Source of the DNA: a virus
DNA: 27,428 nucleotides
IMG/VR virus record: IMGVR_UViG_3300000576_000018
Span: 1-27,428 of that record
Reading direction: 5' to 3' (one strand)
How positions within the stretch are numbered: position 1 is the stretch's first letter; each line of letters starts with the position of its first letter. The notes under the pieces are model-generated. The model saw nothing but the letters and a program-made list of their open reading frames with translations. It did not search any database and had not been told where the DNA came from. Shown here one piece after another: positions 15,834-24,676 of this stretch. Made by a program: the position numbers and the translations under genes.

Positions 15834-18725
15834 TTAAATGAACGATCTACTTCCAAGAGGTCCGGAAAGATTGAATTGAACAGTTCTATTTCCATACCTT
15901 GGAAACCTATTGTTTACATAATCAAAATAACCAAAACGAGAAGTATTACCTCCCGCCCAAGAACGCTGCGGCCCTGTATCAATGTGTATAAATGTTCTAT
16001 ATGATCCAATTCCTCTAAAACCTGCTTTATACGCCAAATTAGCAAATAATAATTGTGATCTAGGAGAAGGAATACTTACGTCTACTGCCATGCCCAATGG
16101 GTGATATCCCCTAGAACCTAATCTAAGTGCACTATTTATTGTTAGTGGTGGGTTCCCTGCGCCTACCCATTCTCTTGCTAAAGACACCAACCTACTTAGC
16201 ATATCAGGTCTTAACCCATCCCAACCTCTTCTGCCAGCTCGCCGGGATTTCGGACCCGGTGAATATCTTATCAGCCCTTGCCAAGTTTTCCCGAAAACAT
16301 CATCATATCTAGGTAGACCATTAAATGCGGCAGGAGGGATTGTGTCGATTCCAGAGGGTATAGTACCACCTGGCGGTACAGTAGTTCTTGCCCCAGTTAC
16401 TGGATCTATATGGGGTCTCGCTACAGTTGCGGGAGTTGCTGGATCTATATGGGGTCTCGCTACAGTTGCGGGCATGGAAGTCCCAGCGGCTCTTGCTGCT
16501 GCTATTCGTGCCTCTCTATTCAGTCTAATACCGCCTGCGGAAAACACACCTTGAAGTGTTTCGTCTGAGGCCGCACCCATTGCAGTTGTTGCTCCTGTAA
16601 ACTGAGTTATCATTTGCTGTACAGGTTCTAAAAACGAATCAAATATTCTGTCAATTTCATTAGCAAGTCTACAAAACCTCAGTGCAACAAATTCGGCTTG
16701 GGGTCTTCTAATATCCGTAGTTCTATCTGTCTGGTCGGTCAATACACCTCTGGCGGCTGCTATGGTTCTTTCAGCTCCTCTTTCAGACCCCGCCTCTCTT
16801 GCAACTGCAAGCAGTCTCGCCATTCGAGCAAATGTGTTTTGCATGTTATTAAAAACCCCATTATTCGAAAGACTTTCTATGTCAAAAAGTTCTGCTGAAG
16901 ATCTCAATCTTTGTGCTGCAGATCGAATCCTATCTTGCATTTGTTGATCTATGTGTTCTATTATGCCAGTTGCTGCAGCACCTTCAAGTTGAGTCTCAAG
17001 TGCTTGAAGCTGTCTCAACAATTCTCCAGAGAGTTCAGAATTGGCTGTTCCAACTAATGCAGTCACTCTTGCAATTTCTTCTCTAAGTGCTTCCATCCTA
17101 GATTCCGATATTTCTCTTGTTCGTTCCGGATCAGTTGTTGCAACATCCTCTGCTTCCTCTAGAGCTTCTCGAGTTGTTTCTCTGAATTGTTCCATCAAAG
17201 CGGTTTGATCGCCGAAAATTCGTGAAGTTGCGATCTGAGCAAGTTGTCTTATCTGCTGAATTTGTTGCATCAAACTTTGAACATCTATCATGGAAAATCC
17301 ACTGCCACTTTGAAGCTCACTAGAAATTGCTTGAAGCTGCCCTCTAAGACCATCAATGCCGCCATTCAACGATGATACTAATGATAACATTTGCTGTAAT
17401 TGTGCTTGACCGAAGTCTCCTTCTGACGGATTTGAAAGATTACCGAACATCCCTGCAACCTGATTGAATAGATTGATTGAATCTTTTGGATTCGAGTTTT
17501 GTGTTTCTATGTTGACAAAATCTTCATATTCGTCGATGTTTTCGATCATATATGAGAAAAAAATATCTTCTATTGAGGCAATCAATGCCTCTAATGAAAT
17601 GTTTAAGCTGGGGAGAATTGAGGACTCTTCATCAAACTCAATTCCTTGTTCTTCCGCGTCAATGTAATCGATGTAAACTTGAAAAAGATCTACATCCGTC
17701 ATTGTAATGGAACCATCTAAATCAAAATCGGCAATCAGCTTTTCATCTTCGGTCTCACGATTGAACAAACTTTTATTTGGTTCTATTTCATTTACAACAT
17801 CTTCTAATGCTTCTTTAATTGCCTCTAGATCCCAATCAATCTTTATTTTGCCTTTTTCACCTGTTGATCGATTGAAGAATTGTAATAAAATTCCTTGAGC
17901 AGCTGCAATCAACTCAAAGGCCTTTTTCATCCGTTCTTCCATCGTCTTGGAAGAATCTAAAATACCTTCTAATAAAGACTGAATGCTACTGATTTGATTA
18001 GATATCATTCCAAGTCTAGGATCTATCCTACTCAAAAGATCTTGGAATCTTCGGTCGGAACCGAGAGCAATAAGATTATTCAGAGAATCTATTTGGCCTC
18101 CCATTAAAGCATATACGTTTTCTATCAGACCACATATACTACTCAATTGAGAAAGACCTGAACCAAAGCTAGATAAAAATCTGTCTAAAACATTAAAGAC
18201 ACTTGATGAAGAATCGACAATTCTATCAGAAAAAGTATTTGGATCCAGACCAGTACTTCTCAACATAGTTGCAACTTCAGACGCGGTGATATCAGAGTTT
18301 TCTATTCGTTGAGATATGGAAGGAAATGTAGTTGCAAACGAAACAAAAAACGAATGGCCTATGTTGTCTACTGCATTTACCACACGCCGCCTGTCAGGGA
18401 AGATATTATTTTCTTTTGAAAATTTAAATAAATCCGACATGTCCACTACAGATCTATCATAGGTTTCGAAGAGACTTGGATCAACATGAGCGTCTCGAAA
18501 CTGTCGTTTTATATTAGTCGGAATTACCTTTTTTGAAATGATATCATTTCTAGTCTTTATTTCTTGCTTGATTTTTTGATTAAACTTTATTGTGATATCA
18601 TTAATAAGATCCTGATCAATTGGAACAAATTCTATTTCGGAAATTACTCTCAAATCCGTATCAACGGCCTCTTCTATTTTTTGATAAAACCGTTCAATGA
18701 AATCACAATCATTTACTACTGACAT
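15834..18725 (-). CDS. Baseplate-region protein with EF-hand loop and M15-like peptidase
   Basis: A 963-residue protein. The C-terminal ~110 residues look like a zinc D,D-carboxypeptidase/L,D-endopeptidase domain of the M15 type: SRGYHPLGMAVDVSIP gives His875 and Asp882, and TFIHIDTG gives His914 and Asp916, the usual metal-ligand and catalytic pattern. Residues 333-344 (DFDLDGSITMTD) form a textbook EF-hand/dockerin calcium loop. Residues ~430-700 are largely helical and Gln/Leu-rich. A Pro-rich linker with a duplicated PATVARPHIDP segment joins this to the peptidase. It is encoded between the gp5-like spike and gp25, so I infer a tail-tip protein that cuts peptidoglycan stem peptides during entry. 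A tape-measure protein with a terminal wall hydrolase is an alternative. The ATG at 18725 has AAGGGA upstream. Confidence 0.7.
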   Translation of the reverse strand: MSVVNDCDFIERFYQKIEEAVDTDLRVISEIEFVPIDQDLINDITIKFNQKIKQEIKTRNDIISKKVIPTNIKRQFRDAHVDPSLFETYDRSVVDMSDLFKFSKENNIFPDRRRVVNAVDNIGHSFFVSFATTFPSISQRIENSDITASEVATMLRSTGLDPNTFSDRIVDSSSSVFNVLDRFLSSFGSGLSQLSSICGLIENVYALMGGQIDSLNNLIALGSDRRFQDLLSRIDPRLGMISNQISSIQSLLEGILDSSKTMEERMKKAFELIAAAQGILLQFFNRSTGEKGKIKIDWDLEAIKEALEDVVNEIEPNKSLFNRETEDEKLIADFDLDGSITMTDVDLFQVYIDYIDAEEQGIEFDEESSILPSLNISLEALIASIEDIFFSYMIENIDEYEDFVNIETQNSNPKDSINLFNQVAGMFGNLSNPSEGDFGQAQLQQMLSLVSSLNGGIDGLRGQLQAISSELQSGSGFSMIDVQSLMQQIQQIRQLAQIATSRIFGDQTALMEQFRETTREALEEAEDVATTDPERTREISESRMEALREEIARVTALVGTANSELSGELLRQLQALETQLEGAAATGIIEHIDQQMQDRIRSAAQRLRSSAELFDIESLSNNGVFNNMQNTFARMARLLAVAREAGSERGAERTIAAARGVLTDQTDRTTDIRRPQAEFVALRFCRLANEIDRIFDSFLEPVQQMITQFTGATTAMGAASDETLQGVFSAGGIRLNREARIAAARAAGTSMPATVARPHIDPATPATVARPHIDPVTGARTTVPPGGTIPSGIDTIPPAAFNGLPRYDDVFGKTWQGLIRYSPGPKSRRAGRRGWDGLRPDMLSRLVSLAREWVGAGNPPLTINSALRLGSRGYHPLGMAVDVSIPSPRSQLLFANLAYKAGFRGIGSYRTFIHIDTGPQRSWAGGNTSRFGYFDYVNNRFPRYGNRTVQFNLSGPLGSRSFI
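16401..16472 (-). repeat. 33-bp direct repeat with 39-bp period
   Basis: The 33 bases at 16401-16433 recur exactly at 16440-16472. On the minus strand they encode the repeated peptide PATVARPHIDP in the linker just before the peptidase domain. The period of 39 bases keeps the reading frame (13 residues), so copy number could change without disrupting the protein. Confidence 0.9.
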
Positions 18726-18776
18726 TATTACTGTTTCCCTTATCAGTCAATTTATTGAGGATCGGTTTTGCCCAAA

Positions 18777-21407
18777 TTAACTATCTAAACTGGGCTCTTG
18801 TGTGGGTATTCGAAGTGAAGGCGTAGGCGGTGCAGCTGTTCTTCTTTCAGCTTCTGCAGCAGGTCCAGATATTCCCTGTCCTGTGTTATCATCAATGATT
18901 TCTCCTGCATTCGGCTCTGCTGGTGGAACATCATCCAACGAGTCTCCATAAGGAGCTGCCGTGATTGGCTCTCTATTGGTTGCTGGAGTAGCGCTAGCAC
19001 CGCTTGCGAGTTGAACAATGTCGTCTATATATACTGTTGTCCCTGTTAGTTTTGCTTCGCCGCTTGACAAAAAGTTCAATTCGCTTCCTTCTATGTTTGC
19101 AGCCCCATCAGATTTCATATGAAGTTGTGTTCCTTTCATGAACATACCAGCTGAGGCGTTCAATGACATTGATGCGGTTGAGTTGAGATCTAAGGAAGAT
19201 CCAGAATCCAAAACCATTGCAGCATTTGATCTTAGGTCCAACACGTCAGACCGAACTGCCATGAACGAACCAGCATTCATACTTATTGATGTTCCGGATT
19301 GCATCCCAATGTCGCCGCCGTCTGCTCTCAAGAATATGTTTTGATCTGGGTTGATATGCACGTTTCCTTCTGAAACTATATGAACTCCACTTTTACCATT
19401 CAAAGACAATGAGTTTCGACTACTTACACTCATGTTTTCTGTTGCTGCAATACGAACAGTTTCAGCTGATAAACTTATTGATTCATTGGATTGAAAACTA
19501 ATAGCACCCCCTGTTGATATGTTCAAATTATCCAAATCCGAAAATAAGCTAAGTGCAGCCCCTCTTAAATCAGCTCTATCTGCTCCATTTAACTCTAATC
19601 TGCGCCCTGCCCCTAATCTAGAATTTCCGTGGACAATTTGTTGATAATCGCCTTGCACTTCTTCAACGTAGTTGCCTTTTACAAGTAAGTGATAGTCTCC
19701 TTCAATTGTCATAATGTTAGTTCCACCGACATACACGTGATGGTTTCTGTCATGTATATTATAAGAGTCGGTAGTGGTTTTGTGAGTGACGCTTGTAGTT
19801 GATAGTTGTACGTAGGAACCGCTTTGGTGATAGATCATAATCCTTTCTGCTCCAGGGGTATCATCTATTTCTATTGCATGTCCCGACGCAGTTTCTATTA
19901 CTCTATTGTATGGGTATTGAGCATTGTATGCAGGTTCTGGCTCGTCCCAAGTTGTTCTATCTTCTGGCGCATAGTCCATATAGCCGCGATATGGTTCTGG
20001 TATATCTGGATTTGCTGGAGTCAAAGGATAATCTGCTCCAAGAATGCGCAATTCTTCAATCAGAGCTGCTTTTTCAGCTTCAAGTTCTCTCCGACGGGTA
20101 TTTACATCGGCCTCAGTTCCTATACGCGCTAATTCTGAATCTATTTGACTGATACGAGTTCTGATTTCTTCTATTCTTTGCTGATTGGCAGTTTGCTGCT
20201 CGCCTAGTCTACGTTCTTCTCCCGGCGTGATATCTGTCGGTGAAACTTGAGCATCTCCAGTTCTTCTTTGTGCTGCCAAAGTCCCCTCTGCAGCCGGAGG
20301 AACTGCATTTCTAGCATAATAGTATTCTGCTATAGAATTAGGTGTAATAACACCATTTCCAGCAGTTCTCCATCCTGGGTTTGCTCTCCAATATATTTGA
20401 CCTACTCCATAACGACTGAAAGTAAGACCTAGATCCCCGTTTGGGTCAATATTTCTGGAAAGAACAGCTGGCGCTGCTTGCACCAAAGGAAGTCCAGCGC
20501 CCCCACCAGACCATCCTCTTGCTCTGTGCTGGGCTAAAACTCCTTCATATAATCTTGCTTGTTCGGCAGGTGACAAAGCTGCTATTTGAGTGCTATTTAG
20601 ATCAGACCCCCAGGCAGATCTGCCATACAAAGTTCCCCTTCCCATTTGAAAGAGACCACCATAACCACCCCCCGGCGAAATTGTAGATGGATTAAATGCA
20701 GACTCCCCTCTTATAATGGCATAAACATCTTCTCTACTGACGTTATTATCTCTAATAATTCTTTCTAATACTTGTTGAAATTCAAGGTCATTATCTAGAG
20801 CATTTACTCTCTCCTGTATTGTTCTTCCTAAAGGAGCGGCCGGAGAACGCCCCGATGGGCTACCTTCTTCATCACCAAACCCTCTATCTTGGAAGGAATT
20901 TCCCCCAGGAGTATAATTTCTTGCTACACCTCCCGCAATTGGGATATTTGTTTCCCTAGATGTCGCTAAACCAGTGACATAAGTCTCGTCAGTAAACTCA
21001 CCGGTTGCAAGTCTCCCCATCGGAGAAAGCCCAATGTCTTGTGGACGTGACCCCAAAGATTCTCTATCATAGTTTTCAGCAGGAACAGCACCCCAGCCAG
21101 TTTGCTCAGGATTAATTGCTTCTAGTCGTTGAGCAGGAATAAGACCAAGAATCATAGGTTGTTGAGCATCACGCCCGTCAATGAAAAATCCAAACACCCA
21201 TGCATTCAGAGGAGGTGGAGTAAAGTTGACGTCATGGTGACCAAGAACCAAAGTTGCCCAAGGAAGATCTTCAGTAGGAATGTCTTGATTCGAACCATGC
21301 ACACCGAAAGCACGAACTTGAACTCTGCCTTCTTGTCTAGGGTCAAGTCTATTTTCAACAACTCCAATGAAAAACATTGGTTGAGTAAATCCAAGCCCAG
21401 TATCCAT
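18777..21407 (-). CDS. 5: Baseplate spike gp5-like with lytic transglycosylase-type domain
   Basis: I place the start at the ATG at 21407 (876 residues), one base after the hub gene stop and behind TAGGGGTGGG. Residues ~10-100 (FIGVVENRLDPRQEGRVQV ... LPWATLVLGHHDVNF) are the gp5/VgrG-type OB fold. Residues ~205-330 form an SLT/goose-lysozyme-like domain with likely catalytic Glu235 (YAIIRGESAFNPS, then GGYGGLFQMG). Residues ~400-455 are a charged coiled coil. From ~500 (ETASGHAIEIDDTPGAERI) the long repetitive sequence matches the triple beta-helix needle of gp5, which is longer than in T4. T4 gp5 carries a T4-lysozyme-type domain at the corresponding place; here a different fold is suggested. 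It should pierce the outer membrane and cut glycan strands. The C-terminal ~70 residues are Pro/Ala-rich and probably disordered. Confidence 0.85.
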   Translation of the reverse strand: MDTGLGFTQPMFFIGVVENRLDPRQEGRVQVRAFGVHGSNQDIPTEDLPWATLVLGHHDVNFTPPPLNAWVFGFFIDGRDAQQPMILGLIPAQRLEAINPEQTGWGAVPAENYDRESLGSRPQDIGLSPMGRLATGEFTDETYVTGLATSRETNIPIAGGVARNYTPGGNSFQDRGFGDEEGSPSGRSPAAPLGRTIQERVNALDNDLEFQQVLERIIRDNNVSREDVYAIIRGESAFNPSTISPGGGYGGLFQMGRGTLYGRSAWGSDLNSTQIAALSPAEQARLYEGVLAQHRARGWSGGGAGLPLVQAAPAVLSRNIDPNGDLGLTFSRYGVGQIYWRANPGWRTAGNGVITPNSIAEYYYARNAVPPAAEGTLAAQRRTGDAQVSPTDITPGEERRLGEQQTANQQRIEEIRTRISQIDSELARIGTEADVNTRRRELEAEKAALIEELRILGADYPLTPANPDIPEPYRGYMDYAPEDRTTWDEPEPAYNAQYPYNRVIETASGHAIEIDDTPGAERIMIYHQSGSYVQLSTTSVTHKTTTDSYNIHDRNHHVYVGGTNIMTIEGDYHLLVKGNYVEEVQGDYQQIVHGNSRLGAGRRLELNGADRADLRGAALSLFSDLDNLNISTGGAISFQSNESISLSAETVRIAATENMSVSSRNSLSLNGKSGVHIVSEGNVHINPDQNIFLRADGGDIGMQSGTSISMNAGSFMAVRSDVLDLRSNAAMVLDSGSSLDLNSTASMSLNASAGMFMKGTQLHMKSDGAANIEGSELNFLSSGEAKLTGTTVYIDDIVQLASGASATPATNREPITAAPYGDSLDDVPPAEPNAGEIIDDNTGQGISGPAAEAERRTAAPPTPSLRIPTQEPSLDS

Positions 21408-21408
21408 G

Positions 21409-22905
21409 TTAAAGCCCACCCCTAATTCTTCCTGCTTGATCTGTATTTGCAAGAATTGCATCTATTTCATCTTGATCTAACAATTCAGTTTGACTCCAGT
21501 CGCGCTTGATTAGAGTGTATGCATTGAACATTTCTTCGTATTTCATTTCATGCGTAATTGATCTCACTATATAGTTTCCAGTCAAATACTTGTTTTCTTT
21601 GAAGGAACCACTTTCACCACCATCAGCAAATACAAAATCTTTAACAGTCAGTTCCACAATATCACCGGCAGTGACATCAAATCTGCCAGGCCCTCTTGCG
21701 GACAATGTAATGCTTTGAATATGCTTTGAGTATGCATTTCTGTTAGTGACTATATCAGCATAATATGTTTCGGCTTGAAGCGCATTTTCACCAGAAGCAT
21801 CTCCACGAGTATAGTTTTGAATTATAAGCCATTCCTTTTGTACATCTTCATCACCGCGGTGTACTGTTTCTATGAATTGATTAGTATGTCTGTCAACTAG
21901 CCTTTGGAATCTACTTGGTGTACTTTGATACGAATCTCTCCTTTGAAAATAGCCATACTGAGTGTTAGTTTCGTCAGACTCGTCAAGTAAATTTAAAGTT
22001 CTTGATAGAATGTCTAGCTCATAGACTTTACTTCTGTATGCGCCGTTGTATATGTCATCAAAGCTATTCACTCTGTTTGTGTTTTCTATTATTTCAAGAT
22101 TATTTAATTGTTGCTCAAAATATTCAAGAGTATTTGGAATTGCATCTAAATATGTATACTTTTGAACCCTTTCTTCGTTTTCTTCTGCCAATCTAAATAA
22201 TTGTTCATCTGTAACATAATGATACCCTCTTGAACTTTCAAAAAATCTGAATAGACAAGAAGGGCTTTCTTCGGAATATGATCTTTTGCTAAGAAAAATC
22301 ATTGCTTCTTCTGGTCTCATTTTTGGTATCCAGCACCGAATCAGGCCTTCAGTTTCTTCAAGAAACAGTTCTTTTACATCGCTGCTTTCCTCAAAACTAC
22401 CTCTTATGTCAGCGTTTAAATAATATTTATCAAATAGCTTTTGAACAACATTCGATACTTTCAAATCCTTAAAAGCTCTTATAATTTCGTAAGTACCTGC
22501 CTTAAAAGATTGATATGAAACAAAATGCAAATCATATGTAACAGCATCATTAATGTCTTTAGTTTGGACGTTATCTATTTTGTAGACGAAACCAACAAAT
22601 CGAAATGGAGTTTCTACTCTTCCTGCTTCGGAGCCTCCATTTTCATTAATCGTCTTTGAATCAGCAATTTCTAAAATGATTTGTTCTTCGCCTCTTAATG
22701 GAGGTCTGTCGTCCTTCCCGTCTAATAGACCAACGGAATCGACTATATGAGCAGTCCCGAACATAGTTTCACTATCAATTGATGCAGAAATTGATAAGCC
22801 TGGGATCAATCCAGTAATGTCCAATTCACCAATATTCGAGTATTCGGACCTGATAACTGCTTTTTGTAGATTATAATATGCGGGATTTACAAAATTTTGA
22901 CTCAT
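21409..22905 (-). CDS. Baseplate hub protein, gp27-like
   Basis: A 498-residue protein immediately before the spike gene, where contractile phages encode the hub on which the spike sits. The sequence is consistent with a gp27/gpD hub: an N-terminal half with FRFVGFVYKIDNVQTKDIND and DLHFVSYQSFKAGTYEIIR, followed by a DLKVSNVVQKLFDKYYL segment, CLFRFFESSRGYHYVTDEQL, and a late RFDVTAGDIVELTVKDF segment near the C-terminus (YIVRSITHEM). T4 gp27 is 391 residues and forms the trimeric torus between tube and spike. The assignment rests on these features and on context rather than clear residue identity with T4. Its ATG overlaps the gp53 stop (TAATG), and its stop is one base from the gp5 start. 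Confidence 0.75.
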   Translation of the reverse strand: MSQNFVNPAYYNLQKAVIRSEYSNIGELDITGLIPGLSISASIDSETMFGTAHIVDSVGLLDGKDDRPPLRGEEQIILEIADSKTINENGGSEAGRVETPFRFVGFVYKIDNVQTKDINDAVTYDLHFVSYQSFKAGTYEIIRAFKDLKVSNVVQKLFDKYYLNADIRGSFEESSDVKELFLEETEGLIRCWIPKMRPEEAMIFLSKRSYSEESPSCLFRFFESSRGYHYVTDEQLFRLAEENEERVQKYTYLDAIPNTLEYFEQQLNNLEIIENTNRVNSFDDIYNGAYRSKVYELDILSRTLNLLDESDETNTQYGYFQRRDSYQSTPSRFQRLVDRHTNQFIETVHRGDEDVQKEWLIIQNYTRGDASGENALQAETYYADIVTNRNAYSKHIQSITLSARGPGRFDVTAGDIVELTVKDFVFADGGESGSFKENKYLTGNYIVRSITHEMKYEEMFNAYTLIKRDWSQTELLDQDEIDAILANTDQAGRIRGGL

Positions 22906-23447
22906 TAGCGAATAGACCTTTTGAACTCTTCGACAATTTGATTTCGATAGATCTTGTCAATCAACTGGATATTTCGTTTGTTTTCATTCTGTTGTTGTTC
23001 ATATTCATACAAACGAACAGCAGTTCCACTGGCCGTTTCGGCTGATACTCTGTAGATTTTTTCAGTATCTTCAGATTCTTTGAAATAGTAAACGATGTTA
23101 TCACTTCTTGTTTCATCTTGACCCCAACGAAGAACATCAAATCCAGTTCTGCCTGATACCTCTGAATACTTATCAATGAAATACTGATCAAATTCAACGT
23201 CACCCATCGGCCATTCATAATATGGATCTGTGATGTTGTTTGCTAGAAGAACTAGCCAAGTATCATCAACAGAACCATAATACAGTCTTGCAATATCTTC
23301 CGGTTTCTCACCTTCTCTGATTGTGAATGGCAAAAAGATGTAAGGATCATTCAAAATTGAGTCGCGAACTTTGCTACGACGAGTAATGTCTCTAACTCGT
23401 TTATCTTGATATTGGATTAGTGGATAGTTTGTGAAGTATCTTGACAT
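22905..23447 (-). CDS. 53: Baseplate wedge protein gp53
   Basis: A 180-residue protein (T4 gp53 is 196) with the gp53 core: YIFLPFTIREGEKPEDIARL, YYGSVDDTWLVLLANNITDP, YYEWPMGDVEFDQYFIDKY. This includes the LysM-like fold and the W-V-L-L-x-x-N-N-I-x-D-P-Y-Y signature. gp53 clamps neighbouring wedges together around the hub. Start and stop codons overlap both neighbours (TAATG on each side), so it is translated coupled to the gp48-like and hub genes. Confidence 0.92.
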   Translation of the reverse strand: MSRYFTNYPLIQYQDKRVRDITRRSKVRDSILNDPYIFLPFTIREGEKPEDIARLYYGSVDDTWLVLLANNITDPYYEWPMGDVEFDQYFIDKYSEVSGRTGFDVLRWGQDETRSDNIVYYFKESEDTEKIYRVSAETASGTAVRLYEYEQQQNENKRNIQLIDKIYRNQIVEEFKRSIR

Positions 23448-24463
23448 TATCTACCACCACCAAATAATGGTTCTGGAGTTTGTCTTACACCAGTAGCTTC
23501 GAAAGAATCGGCACCATAATCCTTAGCCGTATGTATGTCAGATTCGATAATATTCATTTGCATTTGAACAGCAGCAGGTCTGCCTCCTTTCAAAACTGAA
23601 ACTCCATTTGGCGTATAGTTTACGTTAAATGTTTGAACCATTGCAGTTTTGAAGAAATAATAAAAGTTTCCATCCAAGCCAACAAAAAAAACATCAACCA
23701 TAGAAGGATATCTAAACATCACATTTTGTGCAAGTTCCCCGCTAACATATTGCGGCAGTATGTTTTTGTTGATAGTCTTTATCACTCTTCTAAGATTTTC
23801 AGACTCATCCGATGATTTTGGAGCAACAGTCCAATTGAAACTATGAGTTTTCATGTCAACTCCTTCAAATGAAAGAGCTGCTTTTGGATTTATGAAAGTT
23901 CCCGTGCCCGCATCAACGCTACGACCCACATTGCCAGGGAGTGCCTTTCTCAACAAAAACGCAGCATCATTGGAAAAATCATCTAGTCTCCCTGTATTAA
24001 CACCCCCTTGCCCTGTTAAGGTTCTAAAAGCATTAGTTATAAGATCTCTTGTAAGACCGTAGGCATCGCCGCCGTCCGTGAATGCACTAGGTAATGCTGA
24101 TTGTATTGCATTAATAGCAGCATCTTGGAACGTGGAAAATCTTAATCCACCTGATGCAGAAGCCTCTGACATTACATTTGATAATACCGCTCCTCTTATT
24201 TCTTGCTCAAAAGACTGAACTTTAACTGTAAAAGAGTCTTGTATGTTTTCTGGTAGTGGCAAAAAGATTGTATCAGATACATTGCTTTCCTCAAGAGATG
24301 CAAAGGTTCTAGTCCCAGGAGCTCTATACTGGTAGTCTCTGAACATCAATAACATCCCATAGTTTCCGTCCTCCGCCGGAACTTGAAGATTTTTTGGTGT
24401 TCTGCTTATAGAAGCTGATCTTACAGTTTCTCTTGCTGGTCTAAACTGGTTTCTTTGTGGCAT
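23447..24463 (-). CDS. Tail-tube cap/initiator protein, gp48-like
   Basis: A 338-residue protein, first gene of the leftward late operon. A GVDMKTHSFNWTVAPKSSDE segment followed by LRRVIKTINKNILPQY parallels the T4 gp48 region FTWDLTPRSTEDLMAIINII, and the later TAMVQTFNVNYTPNGVSVL and PAAVQMQMNIIESDIHT resemble the tube-protein-like fold near the gp48 C-terminus. gp48 and gp54 are related baseplate proteins that start tube polymerisation on the hub; gp54 is the alternative call. The N-terminal ~25 residues are basic and probably disordered, and residues ~100-180 are Ala/Gly/Ser-rich. The ATG at 24463 has AGGA six bases upstream and a late promoter at 24499-24509. Confidence 0.7.
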   Translation of the reverse strand: MPQRNQFRPARETVRSASISRTPKNLQVPAEDGNYGMLLMFRDYQYRAPGTRTFASLEESNVSDTIFLPLPENIQDSFTVKVQSFEQEIRGAVLSNVMSEASASGGLRFSTFQDAAINAIQSALPSAFTDGGDAYGLTRDLITNAFRTLTGQGGVNTGRLDDFSNDAAFLLRKALPGNVGRSVDAGTGTFINPKAALSFEGVDMKTHSFNWTVAPKSSDESENLRRVIKTINKNILPQYVSGELAQNVMFRYPSMVDVFFVGLDGNFYYFFKTAMVQTFNVNYTPNGVSVLKGGRPAAVQMQMNIIESDIHTAKDYGADSFEATGVRQTPEPLFGGGR

Positions 24464-24475
24464 CTTGATCCTATT

Positions 24476-24509
24476 GTGATAAATAGTATATGTTAGTTCT
24501 ATTTATCAC
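24476..24509. promoter_or_regulatory. Divergent late promoters forming a perfect inverted repeat
   Basis: GTGATAAATAG (24476-24486) and its exact reverse complement CTATTTATCAC (24499-24509) are separated by 12 bases. Each arm contains GATAAATA, a variant of the T4 late -10 element TATAAATA. The left arm points right (toward the gene 4 relic and endonuclease) and the right arm points left (toward the gp48-like gene). This is the strand-switch point of the window, so a bidirectional late promoter is the simplest reading. Confidence 0.7.
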
Positions 24510-24522
24510 GAAAGAAAATATT

Positions 24523-24600
24523 TTGGGATCATATAAAGGAAGGTTTAGACCTAAGCAACCTGAAAAATATAAGGGTGACCCCACAAAAACCATAAAATAA
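24523..24600 (+). pseudogene. Relic of the 5' end of gene 4
   Basis: From a TTG at 24523 the plus strand encodes a 25-codon fragment beginning LGSYKGRFRPKQPEKYKG, then DPTKTIK and a TAA. It is nearly the same peptide as the start of the intact gene 4 at 25674 (SYKGRFKPKNPEKYKGDPTK). At DNA level the two copies match from TATAAAGGAAGG to about 24590, with many third-base differences, so they come from different phage lineages. After 24590 similarity stops abruptly. This is the stump left when the endonuclease cassette entered. Confidence 0.85.
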
Positions 24601-24618
24601 TAAATAGAATATGTTAGT
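24599..24618 (+). promoter_or_regulatory. Candidate late promoter of the HNH endonuclease gene
   Basis: ATAAATAGAATATGTTAGT (24600-24618) matches 18 of 19 bases of the rightward promoter region at 24479-24497. It begins right after the gene 4 relic and 60-80 bases before the endonuclease start. The following GTTAGT...ACTAAC (24613-24640) can pair as a hairpin and might control translation. Confidence 0.5.
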
Positions 24619-24676
24619 CGCGGATGGCAGTCCCACTAACTCTATGTTGAAACACCTAACGAGAGGAACACAGCTC

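Noticed and set aside
21408-21461. Extra 18 residues at the N-terminus of the gp5-like spike
   Set aside because: They overlap the end of the hub gene and lack family similarity; the ATG at 21407 fits the operon spacing and the OB-fold start.
22423-22433. GATAAATAT on the minus strand inside the hub gene
   Set aside because: It lies about 1 kb before the next gene start and lacks the GTG prefix and 130-145 base spacing of the other sites.
24611-24676. Longer N-terminus of the HNH endonuclease starting at ATG 24611
   Set aside because: The extension overlaps the promoter copy and a possible leader hairpin and lacks a ribosome site, while the ATG at 24677 has AGAGGA before it and starts the conserved part.
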